Of a stretch of DNA of 64,000 nucleotides, positions 20,011 through 30,230 are shown in pieces. The position numbers and the translations under genes were made by a program. This DNA comes from Sweltsa coloradensis (lineage: Eukaryota > Arthropoda > Insecta > Plecoptera > Chloroperlidae). The notes under the pieces are model-generated. The model was not told the origin of the DNA, made no database searches, and saw nothing but the letters and a program-made list of their open reading frames with translations. The stretch lies in assembly GCA_024449915.1 (NCBI GenBank), contig JAMZAV010001442.1, positions 62,001 through 126,000 on the forward strand, written 5' to 3'. The first letter of the stretch is position 1. Every line of letters begins with the position of its first letter.

Positions 20011-21376
20011 GATCCATAAAATTAACCGTGGATAGTTTTGTTAGTCAGCGGTCAACTTGTATACTCCCCCTTGGTAAGCTACCTACTTTAGCACTATCTT
20101 ACGGAGTGTTAATGTGGTTTTGGTTTGGTCACTTGTCACAGACTACTATTTTAACTAGGTTATAAACTTATTTTTTGTTTTTCCTAGTATTTATTATTTT
20201 CAGAGGCACAACAGTTTGCTGCATGTGGGGGGAAATGCTTCTGTACCTACCATTATATATTTATTCCTTGTTCTTCAGTTTCGGAAACCATTGATTCAGA
20301 TTTACCATTATACAAATTTGAAGTCTGCGTACATCAACCACTCCTTGAAGAACTTCTTAAAAATGGTGGGTGTTGTTTAGTCTATTTCCAGTTTTAAGTC
20401 TTAGAACAATAATAGTTTTTTTTATAGCAAGCATATAACCATAGGTACATCCTTATCAGTATCACAATTTGCAGGACAGTTAAATTTAGTGGTTTTGATG
20501 GTAAGTAGATGAACATGCGTGGAATGAATAAATTGAATAACAAACAACATAGGCCTACATTTTGGTTTCACGTAGGCCTATTGGGAAGAATACCTTAAAA
20601 ATGTAGATGTTCTTATTTTTGTTGGAGTCCTACTTGTTGCTTTTTGGTAACAGTGAACAGCCTTTTGGAAACAATATTAGAAATGATTGAATACAAGTTG
20701 GTATTAAGTTTGTACATGAGAGTCCCCATCTTGGCCAAATAAGTTCTGCCTGCCAGTACTTGCTATTGCTTAGTAGCCTATTCTGTTTTAACTTCCTAGC
20801 AGGTCAACCCATATCTCACAAATGTGTGGTTAGAATTAAAAATGCATTTCTCAAAGTGAAGTCTGACCTGTGTGTCTGTAGGAACTAGGAAGGATCACAC
20901 ACAGCTTGCTTGCCATGCATGGGGCTTCACCCCATAAGTTTGTTATATACTAGCCTATATATATATAATTTATGTTCATGAATGTACCAATGTAAGATTT
21001 AAGTTTTCTCTTGCAGCAAGCTGCCACCTTTCGAAACAGTTATATGCAGTCTAATACCCTATAATATGAAATCACAATGAGTTTGTGCAGAGATCTATAG
21101 GTTAAAGCTACTAGGAGTAAGAGATTTGTGATTCTTTTCAATGTGGATGGAACAGCATTATACATGGGCCCTACAGCATACCTCTTTAGGGTTTACGTTT
21201 ACTACAATCTAAAGCAAGGCTCTAAAGACAATGCGTATTGTCGTATCCTTGCTCTAAAGTTCTGCTCTTTATATTATTGATTGGCTGAACTTTCCTTTTT
21301 TGTTTGTTTACTCCATAGTCATAAAAGTCCTGACTTAAAACGTATTTCTGTGACAAATAATTATTTTAAGAGGATG

Positions 21377-21745
21377 TAGGACATGCGTTTTGAGCAAATT
21401 GCTGTTCGCTCGGCCGACTGACAAGACACCACAGGTGTTTGAAATTTTGAACATAGGCCTATTTCACGAATGTGAAAATATAAGGCTCTGCAGTAACACA
21501 TTTCCGAAAATAATTTATAAAAAATAAGTTGGTTTTCATGAATTTTTATTTTGTTAAAAACTCCAAAATTGACTTTATTCGTGATTTTTTTCTGGCTAAT
21601 TAAGAGAAAATTTTGTAAATCTATGACCGCAGGGCTGTCCATGTATGCTTTATTGACAACTTTGCAAAGTTTCATATATGTCGGATGCTTCTTGGCCGAG
21701 CAAATAACTATTTGCTATCTGCCAAATGTGTCCTATTCCCTCTTA
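21377..21745. mobile_element. ~360-bp TIR element, copy 1 (next to a syntaxin exon)
   Basis: Imperfect inverted ends: TAGGACATGCG...GCAAATTGCTGTTCGCTCGG on the left, and a mirrored GGCCGAGCAAATAACTATTT...TGTCCTA on the right. A second copy in the same orientation is at 44115-44490, with about 85-90% similarity by eye. It ends about 110 bp before the acceptor of the exon at 21853. No target duplication could be defined, and there is no coding. Confidence 0.65.
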
Positions 21746-21852
21746 ATAGTCTCCATCTTGTCACCTCCACCCACATGTGTAGTTTTACCACTACACTCCA
21801 CTATACCTGGAGACAACAACGCACTTACCTCAACTGGTTTGGTTCTCGACAG

Positions 21853-21952
21853 GTGGAAGAGATACGGGAGATGATAGATAAGATCCAGGCAAATGTAGAA
21901 GAAGTAAAGAAAAAACACAGCGCCATCCTCTCAGCTCCTCAGACTGATGAAA
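21853..21952 (+). CDS. Stx1: Syntaxin-1 exon: Ha helix
   Basis: 100 bp, starting in phase 0 after TTCTCGACAG and ending after 33 codons plus one base at GATGAAA|gtaagt. The product [20 protein letters not shown]...[12 protein letters not shown] forms the Ha helix of the Habc bundle (about residues 41-73), which folds back on the SNARE helix in the closed form and binds Munc18. The dangling A joins AG of the exon at 53196 to make a Lys codon. The sequence is nearly identical to invertebrate syntaxin-1, with no stops or indels. Confidence 0.97.
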
Positions 21953-23869
21953 GTAAGTCACTACAAATTACTATACACTACCTATGTTTTAAGCTCAGGA
22001 GGGCGGTATCGGGCGAGTCAATTGACTCTGCTCTACAGTTGGTTCTGATTTATTCTGTGGTATTGATGTATTCGAATACAGGTGCATGGAAGATTTTAAG
22101 ACTTGATTGTGGTAGGAGCTTACTCATTGTTTCTTGTCATATTTAGATCTTCTGTTACCTATTGCTATTTTATATGTGGTACAGGCTTGTTAGGAGTCTT
22201 TTTTCCAGGGGGTGGGGAACTTTTTGTGCCATCCCATAAGATTTCCACCGTTATGAATGTGCTTAGCTACACGAAGCAGTATTTGTATTGACACAAACGT
22301 AATGCAATTTGGCTACTTTGTCATGTTTCTAGGGGGGACGAGAATATACATAATTATTTATTACAAGAGTAAAACATAGTTTTCTGTGGTTGGGACTTAA
22401 TTTGATTTACTTTAATGATAAAAAGTGAAAACAATAATAGATTTATATGACTGTTACTTAATGAAAGGTATTTGCTATTGATTTACTTTTATATAAACCT
22501 ATTTATTTATTTATTTATTTGCTTTTTAGGGGTCTAAGATATTCGAAGCAAATAATTCAAGTAGATCCAATAGGTTTTCATTATCATTAGCTGTGCAATT
22601 GTGCAAACAAGTTAATTAGTCTTTGTGACACATTCTGACTGTTGTAAAGATGTTGATAATCTTGTATTTTGTATTACAAATTCAGTGTTAGGCCTATATC
22701 CAATAGGCATTACTAGCCGAACTAACAGAATCTAGCATCCACACTTTTTGTTCTAACCCAACACCTACCGAACCTAAATTATCTAGGTTAAAGTTATGTG
22801 CATGCCTATTGCCTAGTCATGTGGGCCAGATCTACCAACATAGGGGCGATGATATAGTTGTCCCTGACAGTGGTTGCAGCCAAGTGGTTTTGATTGGGTA
22901 CCAGAACCAGACGGAGCTCTCACTCTCACCATGTGACCCGGAAACTGCAAACTGGTGTTTGAAACAAGTGGCTTTTGACTGTGTCAAAATTGGTTAATTG
23001 ATTCCTAAATAGGCTACAGGCTCTTCGCCAACCCATGCAACAGGTTCCTCTTAAGTTGTTTATTGTCTGGTTGTGAGTTGATGGATGAGTTTAATGGAGC
23101 CTTATCTGTAGGCTAGATGGAACGACCACCCACCCACTCGATTCTGTGGGTGGGAGCCGCGACGCATCACGTCACTGTGATTCACGGCTCAAACAACAGT
23201 TCTTGTCGAGCAAATCGTGTACACCTACATACATGTCAGTTTCTTGGAACTGTTTCGATTAGTAGACACCTACTTCAAACATGTTTAGCTTGATACTCAT
23301 TGCTGGAAAGTTAATTTGTTATATCAATTAAATGAATAGCGTGAATACTTTCAATTGAATAGTAACACATTTTGCATTTTGTCCACAGGTGTTCTAAAAG
23401 TTTGGGTTCATAAGAAATCATGTTCTGTAATAATTAATCTATTTTTGATGATAATTTCATCTGTTATGGGATGATCATATACCGATCTTGATTATTTTAT
23501 TTTTATTTTTATTTATTTTTATTTATTTTTTTAATGAAAATTTATCGTGGACGTTTCGCCGTCCAAAGAACTTCGCTTTTGAGGTTTACATTTTTTAAAG
23601 AAATATCGTAAAAAGAACCAATAATGCTAGAGAAAATGTAATGTAGTTGCTCCTGCTGTTGATTAGAGCTAGAATTGTCTTAAGCAGCAACAGCATTTTG
23701 TTGCACTTTCCTCCTGATTATCTGCGTCGATAATAACAGCTCGAAAGATTGCGAGATGTGATATGAGTAAGCTGTTAGGATTACGTGCCTACTAGATGAA
23801 GGTGATGACGTGATTACAAGATAGTGTAATGTCAAGTGTTACGACCCGTCCGGTGTTCTTTGTCCAGCC
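21953..23869. other. Intron stretch without recognised gene
   Basis: AT-rich intron. Visible items are a short (TTTA)n run at 22502-22520, a T/A-rich low-complexity run at 23487-23535, and a CpG-containing patch at 23130-23230. I see nothing coding; the frame at 22809-22997 has no recognisable motif. Confidence 0.5.
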
Positions 23870-24001
23870 CATCGAGCTTATATTTGGGTAGAGGGAGCAT
23901 GACGTCACGATCTTGAAGCAAACATATCGAGGCGAGACGAGCCCCCAAGACCACGTGACATTGGTACGCGCGGCGATGCTGTAGCCTTGTCTATATATAA
24001 A

Positions 24002-24076
24002 ATGGTCTGGTATTGCTGTGCTTTTGGATGCAAAGAAGAGAATTCAAAAGACGGGCAGTATTCGTTTCACAGGAAT
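24002..24076 (+). pseudogene. THAP-domain first exon (P-type transposase N-terminus)
   Basis: 25 codons from ATG at 24002: MVWYCCAFGCKEENSKDGQ then YSFHRN, followed by gtaata as a plausible donor. The CC-x3-C start and the SFHR word match the N-terminal half of THAP zinc fingers (C2CH), which bind element ends in P-type transposases. TATATATAAA lies only ~10 bp upstream, which is close for a TATA box serving this ATG. The second half of the finger (Cys-x2-His) must be on another exon, and I did not find it. It might be intact or dead. Confidence 0.55.
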
Positions 24077-24500
24077 GTAATACTGCTTTTTATTTTTAAT
24101 AATTTTAGTAAGATTTTGTGCGCCTAGGGCCAATAACTAATTAATAATCAGCAAATATGTGACACCGTTAACCAGCCATTGGTCATCATAAGTATACAGT
24201 TTGGCCTAGAGTTGTCTTGTCTTCAGGGCCTAAGCCTACCTAAACCTAAAAAACAATTAATTAAAATTAGATTTAGACATAGGCATTTGCAAAATATAAT
24301 GTGAAGTTTTGTTTACAGTTTTCCAAAGAATGAAATCAAGAGTAAATTATGACTCACTAATGAGATAATTTTACTCCCACCATCGCATACAATTTAAATA
24401 TGTTCGAAACATTTTGTGGAAGAAGATGAAGTTTATTATGTTTAAGGGCGCGTCAACCGTTAGGTCGTATTGCGCCTCCTGTGATTGTAGTTTATTATAA

Positions 24501-24876
24501 ACACACATAACAAAAACTTGTAGAAATACAGCCAAACCTTACACACTCAAAAGAAATGAGATCTAAAAAAAGAACCAAGCTCATCTACCCTTCCACATAA
24601 ACGTACAGTGTCCCATAACAGCATCCTCGAAAAGCTTGGCAAAATAGAATTTGCGATTATTAATTTAACGTAATAGTTTATCCAAGTTCTTTTTTTCTAA
24701 TTAATTTAAACGTAATAACATGCAAATTCTATTTTGCCAAGCTTTTCGAGGATGCTGTTATGGGACACTGTACGTTTATGTGGAAGGGTAGATGAGCTTG
24801 GCCCTTTTTTTAGATCTCATTTCTTTTGAGTGTGTAAGGTTTGGCTGTATTTCTACAAGTTTTTGTTATGTGTGTG
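24501..24876. repeat. Foldback (palindromic) element, 376 bp
   Basis: Arms 24501-24655 and 24722-24876 are reverse complements with very few differences (for example GCTTGGCAAAATAGAATTTG mirrored), around a 66-bp AT-rich loop. Nested inside the P-like element. Near-identity of the arms suggests recent origin. No coding. Confidence 0.9.
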
Positions 24877-25689
24877 ATCTCATTACTTTTTCAAGTTCCA
24901 TTACAAAATTATTTGCTAAAATATAATATTTTTATCAAAGTTGATTTAAATTCTATGGTATTAGCAGTAACAATATAGGATGTAAAATATCTAGACCCGG
25001 ATTCATGTACATCCTGGGTATAGGTGGTATAACCATGGTATAACGACGGTATAAGGACTGGACCCCAATTCTTGAGTTCGTGGGAGATGAGTTGAAAACG
25101 CAATTTGAAAACGAAGTCGTTTTCGTTTTCGAAGGAATTGGTATTCTTGAACGGTATCGTGGAAAACGTCATGGGTTGTGAGTTGAAAGCATTGATATTA
25201 AACCCCTATATGGTTGAAAGAGTATCACGAAATCCAAACACTTTAAAAAGATTTGCGTATAGCAAAGAGCTCGAAAAAGTTCTATATTTATTCTAGATGG
25301 CAGTGCCTTCATAAACGCCGGCCAATCGAAAGACAAGTTGTATGAAATGATTTGATTGTTGCAATTATGTAAACAAACAGTTGAGCAAGTTCATAATGTT
25401 GTGCTGGCATAGGGTTGGCTAGGCTTGTCAAACATGTAATGTAAGTATGAATTTTACTAGTCCTATAGCCAAATGGAACTTTAGACCTACACTTTTGCAT
25501 TATAAATAATTTTCCACATCTGGGCCTAGGCCAGGGACGGTTTCTGATTTGTTTTATGAGAGTATAATGACACCTTTTCTCGTTCCACACAAAGAAGAAA
25601 AATTTTAAATGTCCGCTATTTGTTTACGTATCGCACTTTCCCGCCTAACTCTGCTTATACCGTCAACAAGTGTCAAGTAACTATGGTTA

Positions 25690-25855
25690 CTTGTTGATTG
25701 TATGCCAAGTGTTTAAGGCTTATTTTAAAACCTTTATTTGGAAGCCTTCCAACAAACTTTTTCAACTTTTTTTTTCAAAAGAGACTATCATTCTATAACC
25801 TTAATGTCCATGTAAAATATGAACATTGTAGTCCCACCCGTCTGGTCAGAATCGC
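25690..25855 (-). repeat. Internal fragment of the rolling-circle-like family
   Basis: TTTTCAACTTTTT ... ATAACCTTAATGTCCATGT ... GAACATTGTAGTCCCACCCG matches the interior of copies A-C (for example 10880-10985). Both family termini are missing. Confidence 0.6.
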
Positions 25856-26242
25856 GGGCCGACGTATTATGTTAGCAGTAGTAGGCAGTAGTAGGCAGTA
25901 GCAGTAGCTAACATCCTTAAAGTGATTTTGAGCATGTTTCAAGCCATTTTTTCACCAAGAAGGAATAATCGTACCCCAATAAAATTTGGCATGTGTTGTC
26001 AGGTACCTAAATCCCCTCGATTGTGATAGTTTTCAAGTTCACATCACGTTACATGACGGCTGGGTAACACCTCGAAATCACCCCAACTCTGCTTGGTGTA
26101 TAAGGTGCTTGAGTGCTTAGCGCACCGCGGCTTGGCTGCGGCGCCCTAACGGGCACCTAGATGAATCTTTTGACAGATGGAAATTGGGAGGGCAGGGCAC
26201 TGACTCAAAACTGATGCAATTCCAAGCATTTTTAATTTCCCA

Positions 26243-26244
<2 letters not shown>

Positions 26245-26312
<68 letters not shown>
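26245..26312. repeat. (ATT)n microsatellite
   Basis: About 22 uninterrupted ATT/TTA repeats. This creates spurious poly-Asn and poly-Ile reading frames on the minus strand that are not genes. Confidence 0.97.
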
Positions 26313-26314
<2 letters not shown>

Positions 26315-26605
26315 ATAATAACAAAATTGTAAATTATTTTTATCAATATTTTGCAATGAAAATTAACATGTATGCCTACCCTACTAACAATAGGCTAATG
26401 AGTGTGAGGCCTACTTGTTTCTTGTTTACAGGGTTAATAATTATTTTCAAGACTGCCCAGTGCCCACCTAAGTTATGTCAAGTGCATGTTTGCTATTACT
26501 GGTGTCTTCTTATTTACTTGTTATTAAGCAGCAAGAATTACTATTTCTTTATAATTCGTCCGTCATATGAGATAAGCCCAATGCTTACACCTTAATCATA
26601 TTTCT

Positions 26606-26875
26606 AAAAAACCTTCCGTAGAATTGCCGTTCTCGACGGGATTCGAACCCGGACCTCTTGACTCTGATTCGGAAGGTCACGGGTTCGCATCCCGTCGAGA
26701 CTAGCAATCTTAACTGAAGGTTTTTGACAAGATTTTCCTTAATCGAATGCAAGGGATTGAGTCCTCTGAAATAGCCCTCGGACATCCTTTCACAATGGTC
26801 CTATCAGCAACATACCTAATTAGTCTCAGCTGGGTCATTCCGGCTAAATCTGATGTGTCTCTACAGTGGGCACCC
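26606..26875. repeat. Head-to-head tRNA-like SINE pair (palindromic centre)
   Basis: Centre: TCTCGACGGGATTCGAACCC facing GGGTTCGCATCCCGTCGAGA, two Pol III B-box-like heads in opposite orientation about 30 bp apart. On the right the body continues with AACTGAAGGTTTTTGACAAG and AGCCCTCGGACATCC. The left has AAACCTTCCGTAGAATTGCC. A related body is at 58494-58660. The self-complementary ends mimic an acceptor stem but there is no tRNA. Confidence 0.6.
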
Positions 26876-27616
26876 TACAAAAATATTATATAATAATATT
26901 ATATTCGAAGTCTGTTGATAGGTGTCAAAATTAATGTTATCCATTTATTATTTTAAGTCTTGTACAGTTCTAATATAATTTTTATTTTTCAAAAATTTAA
27001 AATATAATATCATAACTAAATAAAAAGAGGCCTACAGCAGGCAAGGCGATGAAAAACAAGGAAATATAATACATATATCTTTTAAAGGGAATTTGCTATA
27101 ATGTTGATAATGCAAAAAGATAGTCTAGGCGGTTATGCCTATGATTACATCCTATCTAGTAAAAAGTCATTAAAATGGTTCACACAAATAACATGCCACA
27201 TACAAAATACACATGTCCAATATTAATAATAATTAAATATTAATTATTACTTAATTTCGCCCACACAAACCGTGTAGATCAAGACGTTGGCCTAAAGAAG
27301 GGGATTTAGATAGACCTACAACGACCAAATATTCACGATTAGTAAGTTGTTTGCATACAAAAATAATTGTTTGTTTCTTAGCTGTAGTTATGAAGGAATG
27401 AATCCTTAGAAAAAGAGTGGGAACTGACAGATTCTCTTGAAAATGTAGGCTTGCGCGAACGTTATAGCCTTGCGCGCTATAGCAGCCGAGCTCAAAAGAT
27501 ACCAATGTCACGTGACTTTCCCGCTGCCCGCGCTGTGGATATGTTTGCTTCAACTCGCCGCGCTGCCAGGTATGCGCGATGCTCCCTCTACCCAATATAA
27601 GCTCGATGGTCCAGCC

Positions 27617-29157
27617 CTGATTGTAAATGAGTGAAACCATAAGAAAGAAAGGAAGGAAGGTCATTGACCCGAGTCCGAACCGATCCCAAGGCCAGTAGTG
27701 TGACTGATTATCATTTGTTGTTCCTTCAAAGCGGTTTCACTAGACGGGGCGACAGACAAACCATTCATGTCTGTGCCCCTCGATTCCCACACGGTCTCCA
27801 CAGTTACGGGGAACCCCCGCCCCCCTCCCGCCGCGGCCACGACAAAGGGCCCCAGATCAATACGCGGGGGCTCTGAACATCCCCGCCGGCGGTTTCTATT
27901 GTGACTTGTGATCCTCTCCTCACCTCATCTCGTCACAAGAATTAAGCTAATTATTTGGAGGCTTATTATGACAATTTCAACTGCAAATATTGTAATAGGA
28001 TAAATGTTAGATATATCGGCTTGGGGTAGACACCCAGGGCATTAACCCCGACGTTTCTGACAAAGTCTGTTGTCTGCCTGGAATCAGAGTTAGCTCCGAA
28101 CATCCCCATCCACCCACCCACCCCTCTCGTAAAGTGATATCTACTGTGGTAAACTTGAAAGTCCTGGAGGTGAAACCAACGCTATTTCCACCCGTCAACC
28201 CTCCCCCCAACTAAAGGATTACCTAGATAGTCATACGCACAACTAGAACGGTGTCCTCTGCAGGCATGGCCTTCAGTTCATTGCCAAACCAACTTGATAA
28301 CTTTAAGGTTTGAGTGGCCGGCTTGCCTAATGCCTAATCCTAGATAATGCTGATTTGTGTTGTGTATCATTCTCTTCAAAAAATCAGAAATGCATTATTA
28401 TTTTGTCGTTACTATGTCGCGCTGTACTCGAGTGACAATAGCGGGAAGGATTTACCCGGAAATAATAAATTCGAAATAATCTTTTATTTCGTATGATTGG
28501 GAGTGATGGTACGGTATTTGACTGAGCGAAGCTCCCCAATTTGTGGCGAGGCTAACCTCACCGATGGGCCAAACATAAAACTCGGCACTTCCACCAAAGA
28601 AAATTGAACATTGGAATGATACGTTTCTTACGTAATACATTGTTAAGTGCAATTTCTCTTCCAATTTTGTGCCGAAACACAACCTGGCCTCCTTCCTGAC
28701 TTCCTGACCAGGAATGAGGCGCATGTAGTGACACAATCCGGAGACCCGCTTATTCTCATACAAAGAGTCACATGGGGGACACGTTTATTTCTCTTGTATT
28801 GACACATGCCGCAATTGCCGCTATGAGAACTTCCAATGTAGCCTATAACACTATTTTGGAGTGGGCACACTGCAGATATTATTGCCTCTTGTCTTCGACA
28901 TTGGTAATAAATACAACTCCAATAGTAGACTCAAAGACCAATAGTAATCAATCAAACCGAGAGAAGCATTTAGCGAGGTTCTCTTTTCCTCTACAAATAT
29001 TTCCGTTCGGGAGTTCAAGCTGGTAAACATAAAACTTGTACTAATGTGTCTTATCAAGTTATCAGTCACCGTGGATATATTATCTGAATACGTAATTGCT
29101 GGCCGTTATCCAGTTCCTCCTCCTTAAAATCCTCCCTTATAATTGTGTCCTACATTT
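27617..29157. other. Intron stretch without recognised gene
   Basis: More CpG-rich than the first 27 kb. It contains C-rich runs (27812-27835 and 28100-28130) and short open frames in several phases with no recognisable domain. Confidence 0.45.
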
Positions 29158-29614
29158 TTGGATGAGCGTGGCGAGCGTAGCGAAGATTCCATTTCACTAC
29201 ACTGGAGAAAAAAATCCGGAATGTTTTTTTTTCTTTTTTTTTGTCTGTTTGTTAACACGATTCCTGCTAAACCTACTCCGATTGCGATGAAATTTTCTGG
29301 AGGTCTTCGAAATCTCTGAACTTACAACTGCCACGTTTTTGAGCGCAATCGAAAAATTATTTGTCATTAAAATCGCAATTTTACAATTTTTTCGATTGAA
29401 AAAAAATTCTTCGTCTTTTACACCTACATGATTTATCCGATTGTAATGATATTTTACAGAACCTTAGTTTCATGAATTTATATAGTTGTGTGAAATTTGA
29501 GCGCAATCGAAAAAAAGTTCTCATGGAAATCGCAATTTTACGTTTTTTTCTTTTAAAAAAAAACATACGCTCATCCAACAACGCGCCTGAAAAAGCGTTT
29601 GCGAAGCTTCCTAG
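29158..29614 (+). mobile_element. Rolling-circle-like element, copy E (second subfamily, 457 bp)
   Basis: It starts TTGGATGAGCGTGGCGAGCG and ends with CGCTCATCCAACAACGCGCC, a hairpin (AACGC...GCGTT) and CTTCCTAG followed by T. The interior matches copies D and F (CGCAATTTTACAATTTTTTC, TTATCCGATTGTAATGATAT). It is shorter than copy F because it has fewer internal repeat units. Inserted in the long syntaxin intron in the orientation opposite to copies A, B, C and F. Confidence 0.6.
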
Positions 29615-29999
29615 TATAACTGAACCTACACTTTGTAGTTCTTGAAAACTACCTACGCTACGTATTGGACTTTGAATATTCTAAACAGTGCTCATCCCGT
29701 TCCCAATCCAGCCTCTTCATATCGCAACTTCGCGTATGCGCGCTCGCTCTCCCGACTGCATGGCGAGGCGATAGTCGTCCGTATCCATTACCGGATTGAT
29801 AACGATCACTGTGTTGAGCTGTTGTCGGTCTCACTCAATATTAATAAAGCAATCAACGGTTTCACCTTATTGGGTGAATGGGGGCGTAACCAGTGTCGAG
29901 CTTCCAGCAATCTGGCTGGACGGGGAAAACATTTCATCGACTCGTTTGTCGTAATGACTAATGACTCACGCCACCCACCTCTCTCGCCACTCGACGCGT

Positions 30000-30230
30000 T
30001 GCTGCTTGCATCGTGTATGGTGGACAATGAGGTCGTGTCGAGATTTTAATTCGGGAAGTCGTCGGTTCGATACCAGCCTCCGGGTGCATGACTCATGACG
30101 GGAGGAGTTTTATCCCATGTTTTCCTCAGCTCTTTCACCCACACCAAGTAAACTGATGTCTACCCTAATGATTCTATTGAGTGGGGACGTTTCGGTACTT
30201 GTAAACTAAAGACATACCCATATGCTACCC
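30000..30230 (+). repeat. Possible tRNA-derived SINE
   Basis: GTCGTCGGTTCGATACCAG at 30058 resembles a B box (GGTTCGATACC), and GTGGACAATGAGGTCGTG ~40 bp upstream is a weak A box. It is followed by a ~150-bp body (TTTTCCTCAGCTCTTTCACC, ACTGATGTCTACCCTAATGA). No second copy in the window and no clear tail, so assignment is tentative. Confidence 0.4.

Larger units (their letters stand above)
14361..21852 (+). other. Syntaxin-1 intron (7.5 kb)
   Basis: It starts gtaaac and ends ttctcgacag. The intron is AT-rich with many TAGGCCTA words. It contains copy F of the rolling-circle-like family, two hAT elements with 8-bp duplications, a fused MITE relic, a LINE tail, tRNA-like relics and a TIR element ending about 110 bp before the next exon. 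Remaining parts (18.9-21.3 kb apart from the low-confidence items listed) show nothing I recognise. Confidence 0.9.
23870..27608 (+). mobile_element. P-element-like transposon (3.7 kb) with 8-bp target duplication
   Basis: Perfect 8-bp duplications GTCCAGCC lie at 23862-23869 and 27609-27616. The element starts CATCGAGCTTATATT, continues GGGTAGAGGGAGCAT, and ends with the reverse complement (one extra T in the left copy). Inner inverted blocks TTGAAGCAAACATATC and CACGTGACATTGGTA are repeated near both ends. An 8-bp duplication, ends beginning CA, and a THAP-domain exon near the left end together fit the P superfamily. Much of the interior is later insertions (palindromic MITE, SINE pair, ATT repeat), and I cannot find the transposase catalytic exons. 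Confidence 0.75.

Noticed and set aside
26117..26356. Poly-Asn and poly-Ile frames on the minus strand
   Set aside because: Translation of the (ATT)n microsatellite.
26640..26702. Possible tRNA gene
   Set aside because: The apparent acceptor stem comes from two inverted SINE heads. There is no D-arm/anticodon arm arrangement.
29642..30049. 135-codon plus-strand frame
   Set aside because: It spans unrelated intron and a probable SINE. No domain, no conserved pattern, and no splice support.
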